Notes under the pieces: model-generated
Database searches by the model: none
What the model saw: the letters and a program-made list of their open reading frames with translations, nothing else
What the model was told of the DNA's origin: nothing
Shown: positions 36,325 to 45,824 of the stretch, piece after piece
How positions within the stretch are numbered: position 1 is the stretch's first letter
How the letters are laid out: every line of letters begins with the position of its first letter
NCBI RefSeq assembly: GCF_028201475.1
Contig: NZ_CP116384.1
Location: 558,001 to 622,000, forward strand
Direction of reading: 5' to 3'
DNA length: 64,000 bases
Origin: Vibrio sp. SCSIO 43137
GTDB lineage: Bacteria; Pseudomonadota; Gammaproteobacteria; Enterobacterales; Vibrionaceae
Program-made: the position numbers and the translations under genes

Positions 36325-37281
36325 TTAAAACTGATAGTTCATTCCGGTAAAGGCCGCAATCTCACTTTCATCATAAAAGGCGATATTGGAATCCGATTTA
36401 CTGTAGCTTAGTGCGGCATTCAGGTTGACGGCACTCCAGCCCATAAACTGACTTTTTTCAAATGAGATGGTTATGCTGGTATCGCTGTCTTTCTGTTTTT
36501 TATTAAATACCGGGTTAACGGCTTTATGTTCTGATTTAGAATAACGGGTGTCGATAGCCAGAGTATTGTCACCAAACATCTGAATAAAAGTGATACCGAC
36601 TCCTGTCTGATCATAAGCCATGGCCTTACCGTCAGCAGAGTTTTTTCTGTAGTACAAGGCCGGTTCAATGATAGTGGAAGAGGTGATAGGTAAGCCAACA
36701 CCCACATGAGCAATATAGCCGTCACCACTGCGCTTTAGCAGACTACGATTAACATTCTGGCTGGTTCCTGACTCTTCTTTATCTATGTCATAGTCGTAAT
36801 AAATTACGTCGGCTGTCAGGCTAAGAAACTCGTACTTTAAGCGATAGGCATTGCCGGAAATATCGGTTTTTTCCCTCTTACTATTTACAACATAAGGGTC
36901 ACGCCATGTTTCTCCTTCAACTACCGTTGGCAGATAGGAAAAAGAGAGGCTGCCGTTACGGCTGATCTCTTGCTTATAACCTAGTTCAACAGCAAAAATA
37001 CCTTTAACGATATCCTCCTGACTGGTGCCGAGAAAAATCTCTTTGTCGCCCATGTTGTAACGAACCTGTCCCAGCGGGCCAAATACTGCTTCCCCTTCGG
37101 TTTTACCTTTGCTGTTCAGGCTACCGCTTTTGGTTTCGTTATCCAGATTAAAGTTGCTGGTGTTTCGCGAATATCCGGCAATAAAGCCAATTTCCCCGCT
37201 AATTCCTTTTTTTGATGTCTCTGCTGTTGCGGTCCCTGACAGCAGTAACGGGACCAAACACAAAGGGTACAAATGTTTCAT
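36325..37281 (-). CDS. DUF2860 outer-membrane protein
   Basis: The 318-residue protein has a signal peptide cut near ATAETS and then alternating beta strands with aromatic girdles, ending in the C-terminal Phe (GMNYQF) required for outer-membrane insertion. The pattern matches DUF2860, a Vibrio-rich family of predicted barrels. Substrate is unknown. It is divergent from the GAPDH gene across a 573-bp region that contains a CRP site. Confidence 0.82.
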   Translation of the reverse strand: MKHLYPLCLVPLLLSGTATAETSKKGISGEIGFIAGYSRNTSNFNLDNETKSGSLNSKGKTEGEAVFGPLGQVRYNMGDKEIFLGTSQEDIVKGIFAVELGYKQEISRNGSLSFSYLPTVVEGETWRDPYVVNSKREKTDISGNAYRLKYEFLSLTADVIYYDYDIDKEESGTSQNVNRSLLKRSGDGYIAHVGVGLPITSSTIIEPALYYRKNSADGKAMAYDQTGVGITFIQMFGDNTLAIDTRYSKSEHKAVNPVFNKKQKDSDTSITISFEKSQFMGWSAVNLNAALSYSKSDSNIAFYDESEIAAFTGMNYQF

Positions 37282-37854
37282 CTGTTTTCCTTAAATGTAG
37301 TGAATAGTTAATGGTTTAGTGTTTGAACTTATACAGTGAGCACAGGTTAAGGGAATGAAGGTAACTGCGAGGTAATTCTGACAGGCCGGTCAGGGGTCCG
37401 GTTTAATTATGACGGTATTGGGCTGGAGAATGGCGCTAAGAAAGGTCTCCATGGAAATTGAGCAGTAGTTACTAAAGTGAAAACGGGTAAAGGCGGGAAA
37501 TTCCTGCCTTTACTGGTATAAGTAAAACCTGATTGTGAGATTGATCACGCAAAGATTAATATGTGAACTATCTGTTACACAATAAAATGTCTGATTAGTA
37601 TTTTTTGTCGCGAATTAAGTCTCAGGAATATTTTTTGTCAATATACAATAAATCGTATAAATAGCTGGATTTACAGCGTATTTCCCCACTGAGCAGCAGA
37701 ATCAGGATTCTGTTATTTTTACTAGCAGAATAACTCGATGGGGTTTACAATCCCGCCACATAAAAATTACAAAAAAATAAAATTCCCCCGTAACCCCAAG
37801 ACATACCCGTTCCCTACACGCGTAAACGTCTGTTTATAAACAAAAGGTCAAAAA
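37282..37854. other. 573-bp divergent intergenic region
   Basis: No gene is visible. The region holds a CRP-like site (37534-37549) and a very AT-rich part near 37570-37680, and carries the promoters for the DUF2860 gene and the GAPDH gene. An unrecognised small RNA cannot be excluded. Confidence 0.6.
37534..37549. promoter_or_regulatory. CRP-binding site
   Basis: TGTGAGATTGATCACG matches TGTGA-N6-TCAC(A) with one end mismatch. It lies about 250 bp from the DUF2860 start and 306 bp from the GAPDH start, so the target promoter is unclear. Confidence 0.65.
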
Positions 37855-39294
37855 ATGAGTCCAGAAAAACATCTTCTAGACTGGCAAACCAGCCAAACGA
37901 TTGCGGAAGCAACAACCCCTATGATCCGTCAGCTATATCGCGAGAAAGGCGTAGAGGTTTTACTGTTTGGTAAAACACTGGTAAATGCGTATGTAATTGA
38001 TGTTATTAAGAGCCACCGCCTTGCCCGCCACTATACCGGAACGCCACTATCTCTGGAGCAGACTCTGCCGGTGATTAAAGGGCTGACGGAGTTGGATGCT
38101 CTTTCCGCTTGCCGCGTAGATGTTGGTCAGTTAGCACACCAGTACTGGCAGAACCACTCTGATGAGAGTGCTATTAAAGACTTCCTGATGAGTTCTCTTG
38201 CTGATGCCATGAACGGCGGAACCGTTTCAGAACCAAAAGATGTTGTTCTGTATGGCTTTGGCCGTATCGGTCGTCTTCTGACCCGACTGCTGGTTGAGAA
38301 AAGTGGTCCGGGTTACCCGTTACGTCTGCGTGCTATTGTGGTTCGCGGCGGTAAAAAAGGTGATTTAGAGAAGCGTGCAAGCCTGCTACGTCGTGACTCA
38401 GTTCATGGACAGTTCAACGGCAGCATTATTGTTGACAAAGAGCGTAAAGCCATTATTGCGAATGGTAACTATATTCAGATCATTTACGCGAACAAGCCGG
38501 AAGAGGTGGATTACACCGCATACGGAATTAACGACGCGCTGGTAGTGGATAATACCGGTGTATGGCGTGATATGGATGGCCTTGGTCAGCACGTTGCCTG
38601 TAACGGTGCGGCAAAAGCACTGCTAACTGCCCCGGGCAAAGGCGAAATTAAGAACGTTGTATTCGGTGTAAACCAGGATGTGATTAAGCCGGAAGATACC
38701 ATTATCTCTGCGGCAAGCTGTACCACCAACGCTATTACTCCTGTGCTTAAGGCAGTCAATGATAAATACGGTGTGACATCTGGTCATATCGAAACAGTAC
38801 ACTCATTTACTAACGACCAGAACCTGATCGATAACTTCCACTCTGGTGAGCGTCGCGGACGTAGTGCTTCATTGAACATGGTGCTTACTTCTACCGGTGC
38901 AGCAAGTGCGGTTGCCAAAGCGCTGCCTGAACTGGCTGGTAAACTGACAGGTAACTCTATCCGTGTACCAACGCCGAATGTTTCAATGGCGGTTGCTAAC
39001 CTGAACCTTGAGAAAGGCACAGATAAAGATGAGCTAAATGCTTATCTTCGTGAGATGGCACTTAATTCAGATTTGTCAGCACAAATCGACTATACCGACT
39101 CAACTGAAATCGTATCCAGCGACCTGGTTGGTTCCCGCTATGCAGGTGTGGTAGATGGTGCGGCGACTATCGCTCAGGATAATCGTTGTGTACTTTACAT
39201 CTGGTATGACAATGAGTTTGGCTATAGCTGTCAGGTTGTTCACTGCATGGAGCAGATGATGGGCGTGCGCTATAAAACCTACCCTGTTAGTTAA
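37855..39294 (+). CDS. Glyceraldehyde-3-phosphate dehydrogenase, long form
   Basis: The protein is 479 residues, about 140 longer than GapA. Residues 1-125 are an N-terminal extension (LDWQTSQTIAEATTPMI and on) seen in a GAPDH subgroup of marine gammaproteobacteria. The NAD-binding motif YGFGRIGR begins near 132, and the catalytic Cys289 lies in SCTTNAITP, with HSFTNDQN following. It oxidises or reduces glyceraldehyde 3-phosphate; direction is not clear from sequence. The gene is single with a strong terminator. The CRP site upstream suggests carbon control. Confidence 0.9.
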   Translation: MSPEKHLLDWQTSQTIAEATTPMIRQLYREKGVEVLLFGKTLVNAYVIDVIKSHRLARHYTGTPLSLEQTLPVIKGLTELDALSACRVDVGQLAHQYWQNHSDESAIKDFLMSSLADAMNGGTVSEPKDVVLYGFGRIGRLLTRLLVEKSGPGYPLRLRAIVVRGGKKGDLEKRASLLRRDSVHGQFNGSIIVDKERKAIIANGNYIQIIYANKPEEVDYTAYGINDALVVDNTGVWRDMDGLGQHVACNGAAKALLTAPGKGEIKNVVFGVNQDVIKPEDTIISAASCTTNAITPVLKAVNDKYGVTSGHIETVHSFTNDQNLIDNFHSGERRGRSASLNMVLTSTGAASAVAKALPELAGKLTGNSIRVPTPNVSMAVANLNLEKGTDKDELNAYLREMALNSDLSAQIDYTDSTEIVSSDLVGSRYAGVVDGAATIAQDNRCVLYIWYDNEFGYSCQVVHCMEQMMGVRYKTYPVS

Positions 39295-39360
39295 TAGCTG
39301 GTTAGCTAAGAATTTAACTCCACAGCCATAATAATAATTATCTTTGTTCCCCCTATAGTT

Positions 39361-39393
39361 ACCGTTCACACAGGTGTGTGAGCGGTTTTTTTT
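39361..39393 (+). terminator. Terminator after the GAPDH gene
   Basis: The 11-bp stem ACCGTTCACAC / GTGTGAGCGGT (one GU pair) with AGGT loop is followed by eight T. Confidence 0.9.
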
Positions 39394-39458
39394 ATGTTTC
39401 ACCGCTAGTTCACCCTCTGTTGAATATAAATAACGGAGCAAATTAGAGTAGGAAACAT

Positions 39459-40829
39459 ATGAACACGCAACGTTTAAACCAAAAGGGGATTACACTCTGT
39501 CTTATCGCCCTTTTAGCTGGCTGCAGTTCTCTCGATTCTCAGCAACATTATTCGCAACAGGCGAATGAAGTGTTGGTTCCGGATAACTGGTCACAGTCAG
39601 ATGCGTATCAAAATCGCACCTTCACCAATCAACTTCTCACCATAGTCGATCAACCTTCGGTTTCAGAATTGGTGAAACAGACACTGGCAGCAAACTACGA
39701 TCTCCGCCGTACCGCGATAACCCTTAAACAGGCTCAACTTCTTCAGGTACAGTCTGGTATTGCTGAGCGTCCCTCTCTGGATGCCAAATACAGTGCCCAA
39801 AGAGCTAAGCAGGGTAAGATTTCCAGTTCACAGACAGTATCACTTGATCTTAGCTGGGAGCTGGATGTATGGGGCAGGCTGGCTGATGCCACTGATGCAT
39901 CCATTGCCAACACCCGTGCAGCAGAGCTGGATCTTCAGGCGGCAAGAAACTCACTGGCAGCCAGAGTGGTTCAGGCATGGCTGGATATTGTTTACCGAGC
40001 TGAAATTATCCGGGTCGAGCAGGAGTGGGTTAAAAGCCTGACCAATACTGAAGAAATTATCAAAGAGCAAGTTTTGGATGGTGTGAAAGAGCCTGCTGAT
40101 TTAGACACTGCGAGAGCGGAGACAGAGAAGACCAGAGCGACTCTTGCCAACCGTATCTATCAGCAGAAAATCGCAATGCGAAAACTCAATGTGTTGCGCG
40201 GCCGTAGTGACCATGATCTGAGTGAGCTGTCCATGACGTTGCCAGATATTGCTCACCCGCCAGTTCAGCTTCCCGGTAAGGTTATCGGCTCACGACCGGA
40301 TCTGATTGCGGCTTATCAAAGAGTGTTGCAAGCCGATAAAAATACCTCAGTGGCCTATAAAGAGCTTCTGCCTAAATTTACCCTGACGGCCTCCGTCAGC
40401 CGTACCGGCAATAGCATGGATCAGTTGCTGAACAACTCTTCTGCATGGTCTCTGCTGGGCAATATTACCGCCCCTCTGTTTAACCGCGACAAGCTAAAGA
40501 CCAGTGCAGAAATAGAGCAGCTAAAAGCTGAGTCCAGCTATCTCGCCTATCAGAACACTCTGCTTAATGCGCTGAGTGAAGTAGAGAACGCCTTTGATCA
40601 GGAAGCCTCTTATCGTCAGCAGCAATCACACCTGAAAAAAGCCCTCGACTTCTCCTTAGCCAGTATGGGCAATTATCAGGAGCGTTATCAGGATGGTGTC
40701 AGCGATATCCTGACACTGCTAACCGCCAAGCAGTCGGCTTTTCAGGCCAGAATTCAACTTTTACAAACCGAACAAGCGCGTTTTTCTAACCGGATTACCT
40801 TAGGACTCGCATTAGGAATGGGAGTGTAA
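39459..40829 (+). CDS. TolC-family outer-membrane efflux lipoprotein
   Basis: The 456-residue protein has a lipoprotein signal (lipobox LAGCSS) and two outer-membrane efflux protein repeats with long amphipathic helices (NYDLRRTAITLKQAQLLQV and the internal copy). It should form the trimeric outer channel of the RND pump encoded next. The ribosome site is GAGTAGGA. The adaptor gene starts 4 bp after its stop, so this is the first gene of a five-gene operon. Confidence 0.9.
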   Translation: MNTQRLNQKGITLCLIALLAGCSSLDSQQHYSQQANEVLVPDNWSQSDAYQNRTFTNQLLTIVDQPSVSELVKQTLAANYDLRRTAITLKQAQLLQVQSGIAERPSLDAKYSAQRAKQGKISSSQTVSLDLSWELDVWGRLADATDASIANTRAAELDLQAARNSLAARVVQAWLDIVYRAEIIRVEQEWVKSLTNTEEIIKEQVLDGVKEPADLDTARAETEKTRATLANRIYQQKIAMRKLNVLRGRSDHDLSELSMTLPDIAHPPVQLPGKVIGSRPDLIAAYQRVLQADKNTSVAYKELLPKFTLTASVSRTGNSMDQLLNNSSAWSLLGNITAPLFNRDKLKTSAEIEQLKAESSYLAYQNTLLNALSEVENAFDQEASYRQQQSHLKKALDFSLASMGNYQERYQDGVSDILTLLTAKQSAFQARIQLLQTEQARFSNRITLGLALGMGV

Positions 40830-40833
40830 CCTT

Positions 40834-42012
40834 ATGAAACAGAATACCATCAGAAAAGTACTGATCAGTACCCTTGCTGTGGCGGCTATCCCGGCTGCTT
40901 TGCTTTATACCGACTACGCCATCAGCAACCAGCCAGAAACTGTGGCAGAGAAGCCAGTTGTTACCCTGCCTAAGGTGACTACTGAGCAATTACATTCCGG
41001 TGATAACGCCAGTGTGATTGAGGCTTTTGGTGAAGTAAAAAGCAGCGATACATTAAGTTTACTAAGTGAAGTTTCAGGAAAAGTTATCTGGCGTTCAGAG
41101 CAATTCAGAACGGGTGAGAAAGTGGCTAAAGGTACGCTACTGGCGCGGGTGGATGATACTGCTTATAAAGTCGAACTGACCAAAGCGCAAAAATCACTGG
41201 CGGACGCTGAGCTGGCACTGATTCAGGAGAAGAGAAAATACAAACGGGCAGAGGAGAACTGGAAACGTTCGGGAATCAAAGATAAACCTACCGCACTGGC
41301 GTTGAGACAGCCACAGTTAAACATTGCACAGGCTCAATATAATTCAGCCAAAGAGCAGGTCGCTTATGAAGAGAGCAAGCTGAAAGACACTCGTTTTTAT
41401 GCGCCGTTTGATGCTGTTATTACCGCCAGATCAGTTTCCGAAGGCAGTTATCTGTCTCAGGGAAGTAAGCTGGGTGAGCTTAAATCCTCTCAGGTTGCAG
41501 AGGTAAATATTGCTCTTTCATAGCAGGAGTGGCAGCAGATACCGGCTAACAGGGAACAGTCTGAAGTGCAGATATACTCTACCAATCGTCCGGAGCTGTT
41601 CTGGAACGGCCGTATCAATCACCTCTCTATGGTGGTGGATAGCGCAACCCGAACCCGTACCCTGACCGTCGAAGTCGATAAGCCCCTCGATCAGAGCTCA
41701 CCTCTGCTGTTTGGTAGCTTTGTGAAGGTTCAGGTATCGGGAAAAGTACAGAAAAACAGTTTCTCCATTCCGGCTTCGTCTGTTACTGCTGATGGTTATA
41801 TCTGGCTGGAACAGAACGGGCAACTTAACCGTGTTAAGGCTGAGACTCTGTATGCAGGTAATAGCCGTATTGCGATTAGGAAAGGTGAACTTCCTGACAC
41901 CATCAATCTTATCCGTAAGCCTTTGTCTAATTTCGTACAGGGTATGCAGGTGACTCCGGTAAAGAGTGAAAAGGTTTCATTGCTTGCGATGGAGACAAAG
42001 CATGTCGACTAA
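40834..42012 (+). pseudogene. RND periplasmic adaptor (membrane fusion protein) split by an amber stop
   Basis: The frame would encode a 392-residue adaptor: an N-terminal membrane anchor (VLISTLAVAAIPAALLY), a lipoyl half with LLSEVSGKVIWRSEQF, an alpha hairpin, and the second lipoyl half RFYAPFDAVITARSVSEGSYL. A TAG codon at 41521-41523 ends it after 229 residues, just after VAEVNIALS. Reading continues in the same frame with QEWQQIPANREQSEV and a normal beta-barrel domain to 42012, where it overlaps the permease start by 11 bp. No frame change is needed, so this is a single nonsense change, a suppressed codon or a sequencing error. Confidence 0.9.
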
Positions 42013-45000
42013 TTATGAAAATGGCGTAATTGCTTGGTTTGTCCGCAATCCGGTTGCTGCCAATCTGCTTATGGTATTGATTGTCGTTGCCGGACTAACC
42101 ACACTTTCCAAGCTCCGGGTTGAAGGCTTTCCCAGTATTCCGCCGAACAACATCACTATTTCCGTCGACTACTCCAGTGGTTCCGCTGCGTCGGCGGAGG
42201 AAGGGGTAGCAATCAAGATTGAAGAAGCGTTACGGGGAGTTCAGGGTATTAAGTCCATGAGCACATCATCTGACGGTTCAGGTGTTTCTGTCACCCTGAC
42301 CAAGTTAAGTAACTATGATCTGGATACCCTGTACCGGGATGTAAAGATGAAGGTAGATGCTATTAGCACCTTGCCGAAGTCAGCAGAAAAGCCTGTGATT
42401 AGTCCGGAAATAGAAGTGGAAGATGTTATTGCTGTTAACCTGTATGGTGATGTTCCGGCCAGCGTACTACAGGAATACACTCAGGAGCTTAGGGCTCAGC
42501 TACTGAAAAGTGCCGGTATTCAGAAAGTTAACTATCTTGGGCGTAAGACACCGAAAGTTACCGTTCAGGTAGATGAAAGTCAGCTTCAGGCATATGGGCT
42601 AACTATCTCCGATGTGGCAGCTAAAGTTAATGCTGCATCCGTTACCGATACCGGTGGTGAGTTGCTTAGTTCTCAGGGAAAACTAACCCTGAAAACAGAG
42701 CAGCAGAGATACAGTGCTGCAGAGTTTGCTTCCATTCCGGTTAAACAGTTGGCTGATGGCCGAGTCATTCTGTTATCAGATATTGCTGAAATATCCGATG
42801 ATTTTGAGAACAAAAACAATCTCAGTCGCTTTAACGGCAAGCCGTCTGTCGGAGTAAGAGTGAAGACCTATGGCAACTCTAATGTCAGCGTGGTGGCAGA
42901 AGAGGTGAATCAGGTAGTGGCAGAGTTCAGGCAAACTCTTCCGGCTAGTATTCATGCGGAAGTCTGGGATGACAGAAGTAAACCGATCGAAGGTCGTCTT
43001 GCCCTGCTGATGAAGAACAGTTTTCAGGGCATCGTGATGGTAATAGCCCTTCTGGCTCTGTTTCTTAATATCCGTGTTGCACTCTGGGTTGGATTGGGGC
43101 TGCCGGTTATTTTTGCCGGTGCCCTGACCATGATGGGAGACTCCTTCTTCGGTATGTCCCTTAATGAACTGACCACTTTCGGATTTATTATGGCGCTGGG
43201 TATTGTGGTGGATGACGCCGTTGTAATTGGTGAAAGCATCTATGAAGAGCGGGAAAAACGCGGCGCGACACTTAAGTCCACTATTGCCGGTGCCGGCAAG
43301 GTAGCAGTGCCTACCACCTTTGGTGTGCTAACCACCATGGTGGCCTTTGTCTCCATATCCCTGGTGGAAGGGGAGTTGGGTAAGATATTTGCTCAATTTG
43401 CTTATGCTGCGGCGTTCTGTCTGCTGTTCTCTCTTATTGAGTCCAAACTGATCCTTCCGTCTCATCTGGCGCACGTACGCATGCACTCCAATTCAAAAGG
43501 AAGAAGTATTGGTGCCTTGTGGAACCGCCTTCAGGGGAGAGTGATCTCCGGGTTGAACTATTTTACTCACCATTACTATAAGCCGTTTCTGAACAGAGTT
43601 CTGGCCTATCGCTATGCCGCTCTGGCTATGTTTATCGCGGTGTTTATCGCAATAGCGGGACTAGTGCCTTCAGGTAAGATCAAGGTGACCTTCTTCCCTG
43701 AGATATCTTCAGACTATATTGTGGCTGAAATGGTATTTGAAGATGATGCAGGTTACGGCTTGGTCCAGAGAGAAACTCTTGTGGTTGAGCAACTGGCTGA
43801 GAAACTAAATAAACAGCTTGCTGACGAGTATGGCCTTGAGATTGAACCTATTCAGCAACTGCTGACAGAAACCAGTGACACCAGTGCTACCATCACCGTG
43901 GGGCTCTCATCAAATAATCAACGACCTTTTACCGCGGCAGATATTGCAAGACGCTGGCAGGAGTTACTGCCTCCTCTTGAAGGGATGGAGTCAATTAACC
44001 TTGCAGCCGATATGATCTCTGAAAAAGATATCAGTATTGAACTTAAGAGTAAGAATGCTGAAACCATCAGTGAAGCCGGAATATGGCTTATGGCGGAACT
44101 GAACAAAATCAGTGGAGTATCGGGAATAAAAAGTGGCTTTAAGAATGCCCAGATGCAAGTGGATCTGGAGCTAAAACCACAAGGTATCGCCATGGGTCTG
44201 TCCAGTACCGAGCTTCTTAACCAGCTTAAGTACGCTTATCAGGGTTATGAGATTCAGCGTTTCCAGAAAGGTGAAAATGAGATAAAAGTTAAGATTCAGT
44301 ATCCGGACTCCAGCCGCGGTAATCTGGCAGATCTACAGCAGACAGAGATCCGATTATCCGATGGTAGAAGAGTGGCGTTAACAACCGTTGCCAGTATCTC
44401 TACCCGTTATGTGGCAACTAAGATTGAGCGTCTGGACTACAACAGGGTAAACCTGATATCGGCCAATGTGGATAAGAAAGCCATCTCTCCTGAAGAAGTG
44501 TTAATCAAGCTGGAAAATGGTCTGTTTAAAGAGCTAAAACAGCAGTACCGTGATCTGGAAATCGGAATTTCCGGCGAGCAGAAAGAGAAATCAGAAATAA
44601 CCAACTCACTCTATGGTGCTTTTGCCGTTGCCATGGTTGCCATATATGCTTTGTTGGCTATTCCTCTGAAATCCTATGTGCAGCCAGTACTGATTATGCT
44701 TGCGATACCTTTCGGCATTGTCGGCGCCTTGCTTGGACACTTGGCACATGACATTCCGGTTAGTCTGCTCTCCATGTTTGGCATACTTGCTCTCTCCGGA
44801 GTAGTCGTCAATGATAGCTTGCTGCTGATTTCACGATACAACAATAACCGCAAACATGGATTGCCGGTAACGGAAGCGATTCTGGAATCGGGTACCGGCA
44901 GACTAAGGGCGATTTTATTAACCTCAACCACCACCTATGCCGGATTAGCTCCTTTACTGGCAGAAACCTCGCCACAGGCACAGTTTCTGATACCGGCGGC

Positions 45001-45148
45001 CGCTTCAATGGGGTACGGCATACTGTTCGCCACTATAATCACTCTTATTTTGATTCCGTCACTGGTGATGATAGTGGAAGATATTGCTTCACTGTTTAAT
45101 AAGAAAAACCGTGAGTCTGATAACAGGGAGTTAGCCGTTGAATACTAG
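42002..45148 (+). CDS. RND-family efflux permease (HAE1/AcrB-like)
   Basis: The 1048-residue protein has the RND plan: first helix NPVAANLLMVLIVVAGL, porter domain, a helix block with LGIVVDDAVVIGESIYEE (Asp404, Asp405 of the proton relay), a second porter domain and a final helix block with GVVVNDSLLLISRYN. It should export drugs or metabolites with proton exchange. The ATG at 42002 lies inside the adaptor gene; the frame is open further upstream but family N-termini fit this start. It is intact although its adaptor is interrupted. Confidence 0.92.
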   Translation: MSTNYENGVIAWFVRNPVAANLLMVLIVVAGLTTLSKLRVEGFPSIPPNNITISVDYSSGSAASAEEGVAIKIEEALRGVQGIKSMSTSSDGSGVSVTLTKLSNYDLDTLYRDVKMKVDAISTLPKSAEKPVISPEIEVEDVIAVNLYGDVPASVLQEYTQELRAQLLKSAGIQKVNYLGRKTPKVTVQVDESQLQAYGLTISDVAAKVNAASVTDTGGELLSSQGKLTLKTEQQRYSAAEFASIPVKQLADGRVILLSDIAEISDDFENKNNLSRFNGKPSVGVRVKTYGNSNVSVVAEEVNQVVAEFRQTLPASIHAEVWDDRSKPIEGRLALLMKNSFQGIVMVIALLALFLNIRVALWVGLGLPVIFAGALTMMGDSFFGMSLNELTTFGFIMALGIVVDDAVVIGESIYEEREKRGATLKSTIAGAGKVAVPTTFGVLTTMVAFVSISLVEGELGKIFAQFAYAAAFCLLFSLIESKLILPSHLAHVRMHSNSKGRSIGALWNRLQGRVISGLNYFTHHYYKPFLNRVLAYRYAALAMFIAVFIAIAGLVPSGKIKVTFFPEISSDYIVAEMVFEDDAGYGLVQRETLVVEQLAEKLNKQLADEYGLEIEPIQQLLTETSDTSATITVGLSSNNQRPFTAADIARRWQELLPPLEGMESINLAADMISEKDISIELKSKNAETISEAGIWLMAELNKISGVSGIKSGFKNAQMQVDLELKPQGIAMGLSSTELLNQLKYAYQGYEIQRFQKGENEIKVKIQYPDSSRGNLADLQQTEIRLSDGRRVALTTVASISTRYVATKIERLDYNRVNLISANVDKKAISPEEVLIKLENGLFKELKQQYRDLEIGISGEQKEKSEITNSLYGAFAVAMVAIYALLAIPLKSYVQPVLIMLAIPFGIVGALLGHLAHDIPVSLLSMFGILALSGVVVNDSLLLISRYNNNRKHGLPVTEAILESGTGRLRAILLTSTTTYAGLAPLLAETSPQAQFLIPAAASMGYGILFATIITLILIPSLVMIVEDIASLFNKKNRESDNRELAVEY

Positions 45149-45821
45149 TTCTGTAGATGTGCTCTTGATTGAGGATGATAAAGATCTGGCTCAGTCTGTT
45201 GCGGTGTTTCTTGAGCTGGAGGGAATCCGTTGCGACCACGCCTACAATGGTCACACCGGTTTTAATCTGGCCAGTTCAAACCGTTATGACGTGATACTGC
45301 TTGATCTTATGCTACCAAGAATCGACGGTATAACCGTTTGCCAGAGGCTTCGTCAGAATGGGGAAGATACCCCTATTCTGATGCTGACGGCGAAGGATAC
45401 CCTTGAAGATAAAGAGACCGGCTTTAATGCCGGTACCGACGATTATCTGGTAAAGCCGTTTGCCCTTAAAGAGCTGGCAATGCGTATAAAGGCGCTGGCA
45501 AAAAGGCGAAGCGGGCAGGCAACCAAGCTCAGTTTCGCTGATCTGGAGATGAATCTGGAAACCCGTTATGTCTCCCGTGCGGGTAAGGAAATCAGGCTGA
45601 CCAGAACCTGCTTCAGGCTGCTGGAAATACTGATGCGTAACAGCCCGTCAGTGATAAGTAAGCAGGATATTATCGCTCAGCTCTGGCCTGATGAAGCGCC
45701 GGAAAGTAACAACCTTAAGGTTCAGCTATATCAGTTAAGACAGGCCGTAGATAAGCCGTTTGATCATCCGTTAATTGAAACGGTGGCAGGGCACGGTTTC
45801 AGGATCTCAGGGACTAATTAA
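45138..45821 (+). CDS. OmpR-family response regulator
   Basis: The 227-residue protein has a receiver domain with the acidic pair Glu12/Asp13, phospho-acceptor Asp56 (ILLDLMLPRIDG) and Lys106 (YLVKPF), then an OmpR-type winged helix ending in IETVAGHGFRI. The start is a TTG with GGGAG upstream, overlapping the permease stop by 11 bp, so it is translationally coupled. With the next gene it probably regulates this efflux operon. Confidence 0.92.
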   Translation: MNTSSVDVLLIEDDKDLAQSVAVFLELEGIRCDHAYNGHTGFNLASSNRYDVILLDLMLPRIDGITVCQRLRQNGEDTPILMLTAKDTLEDKETGFNAGTDDYLVKPFALKELAMRIKALAKRRSGQATKLSFADLEMNLETRYVSRAGKEIRLTRTCFRLLEILMRNSPSVISKQDIIAQLWPDEAPESNNLKVQLYQLRQAVDKPFDHPLIETVAGHGFRISGTN

Positions 45822-45824
45822 GTT

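Noticed and set aside
41566..42012. Separate small gene starting with ATG-like frame after the adaptor
   Set aside because: It is in the same frame as the upstream adaptor part and encodes the adaptor's missing C-terminal barrel, so it is one split gene.
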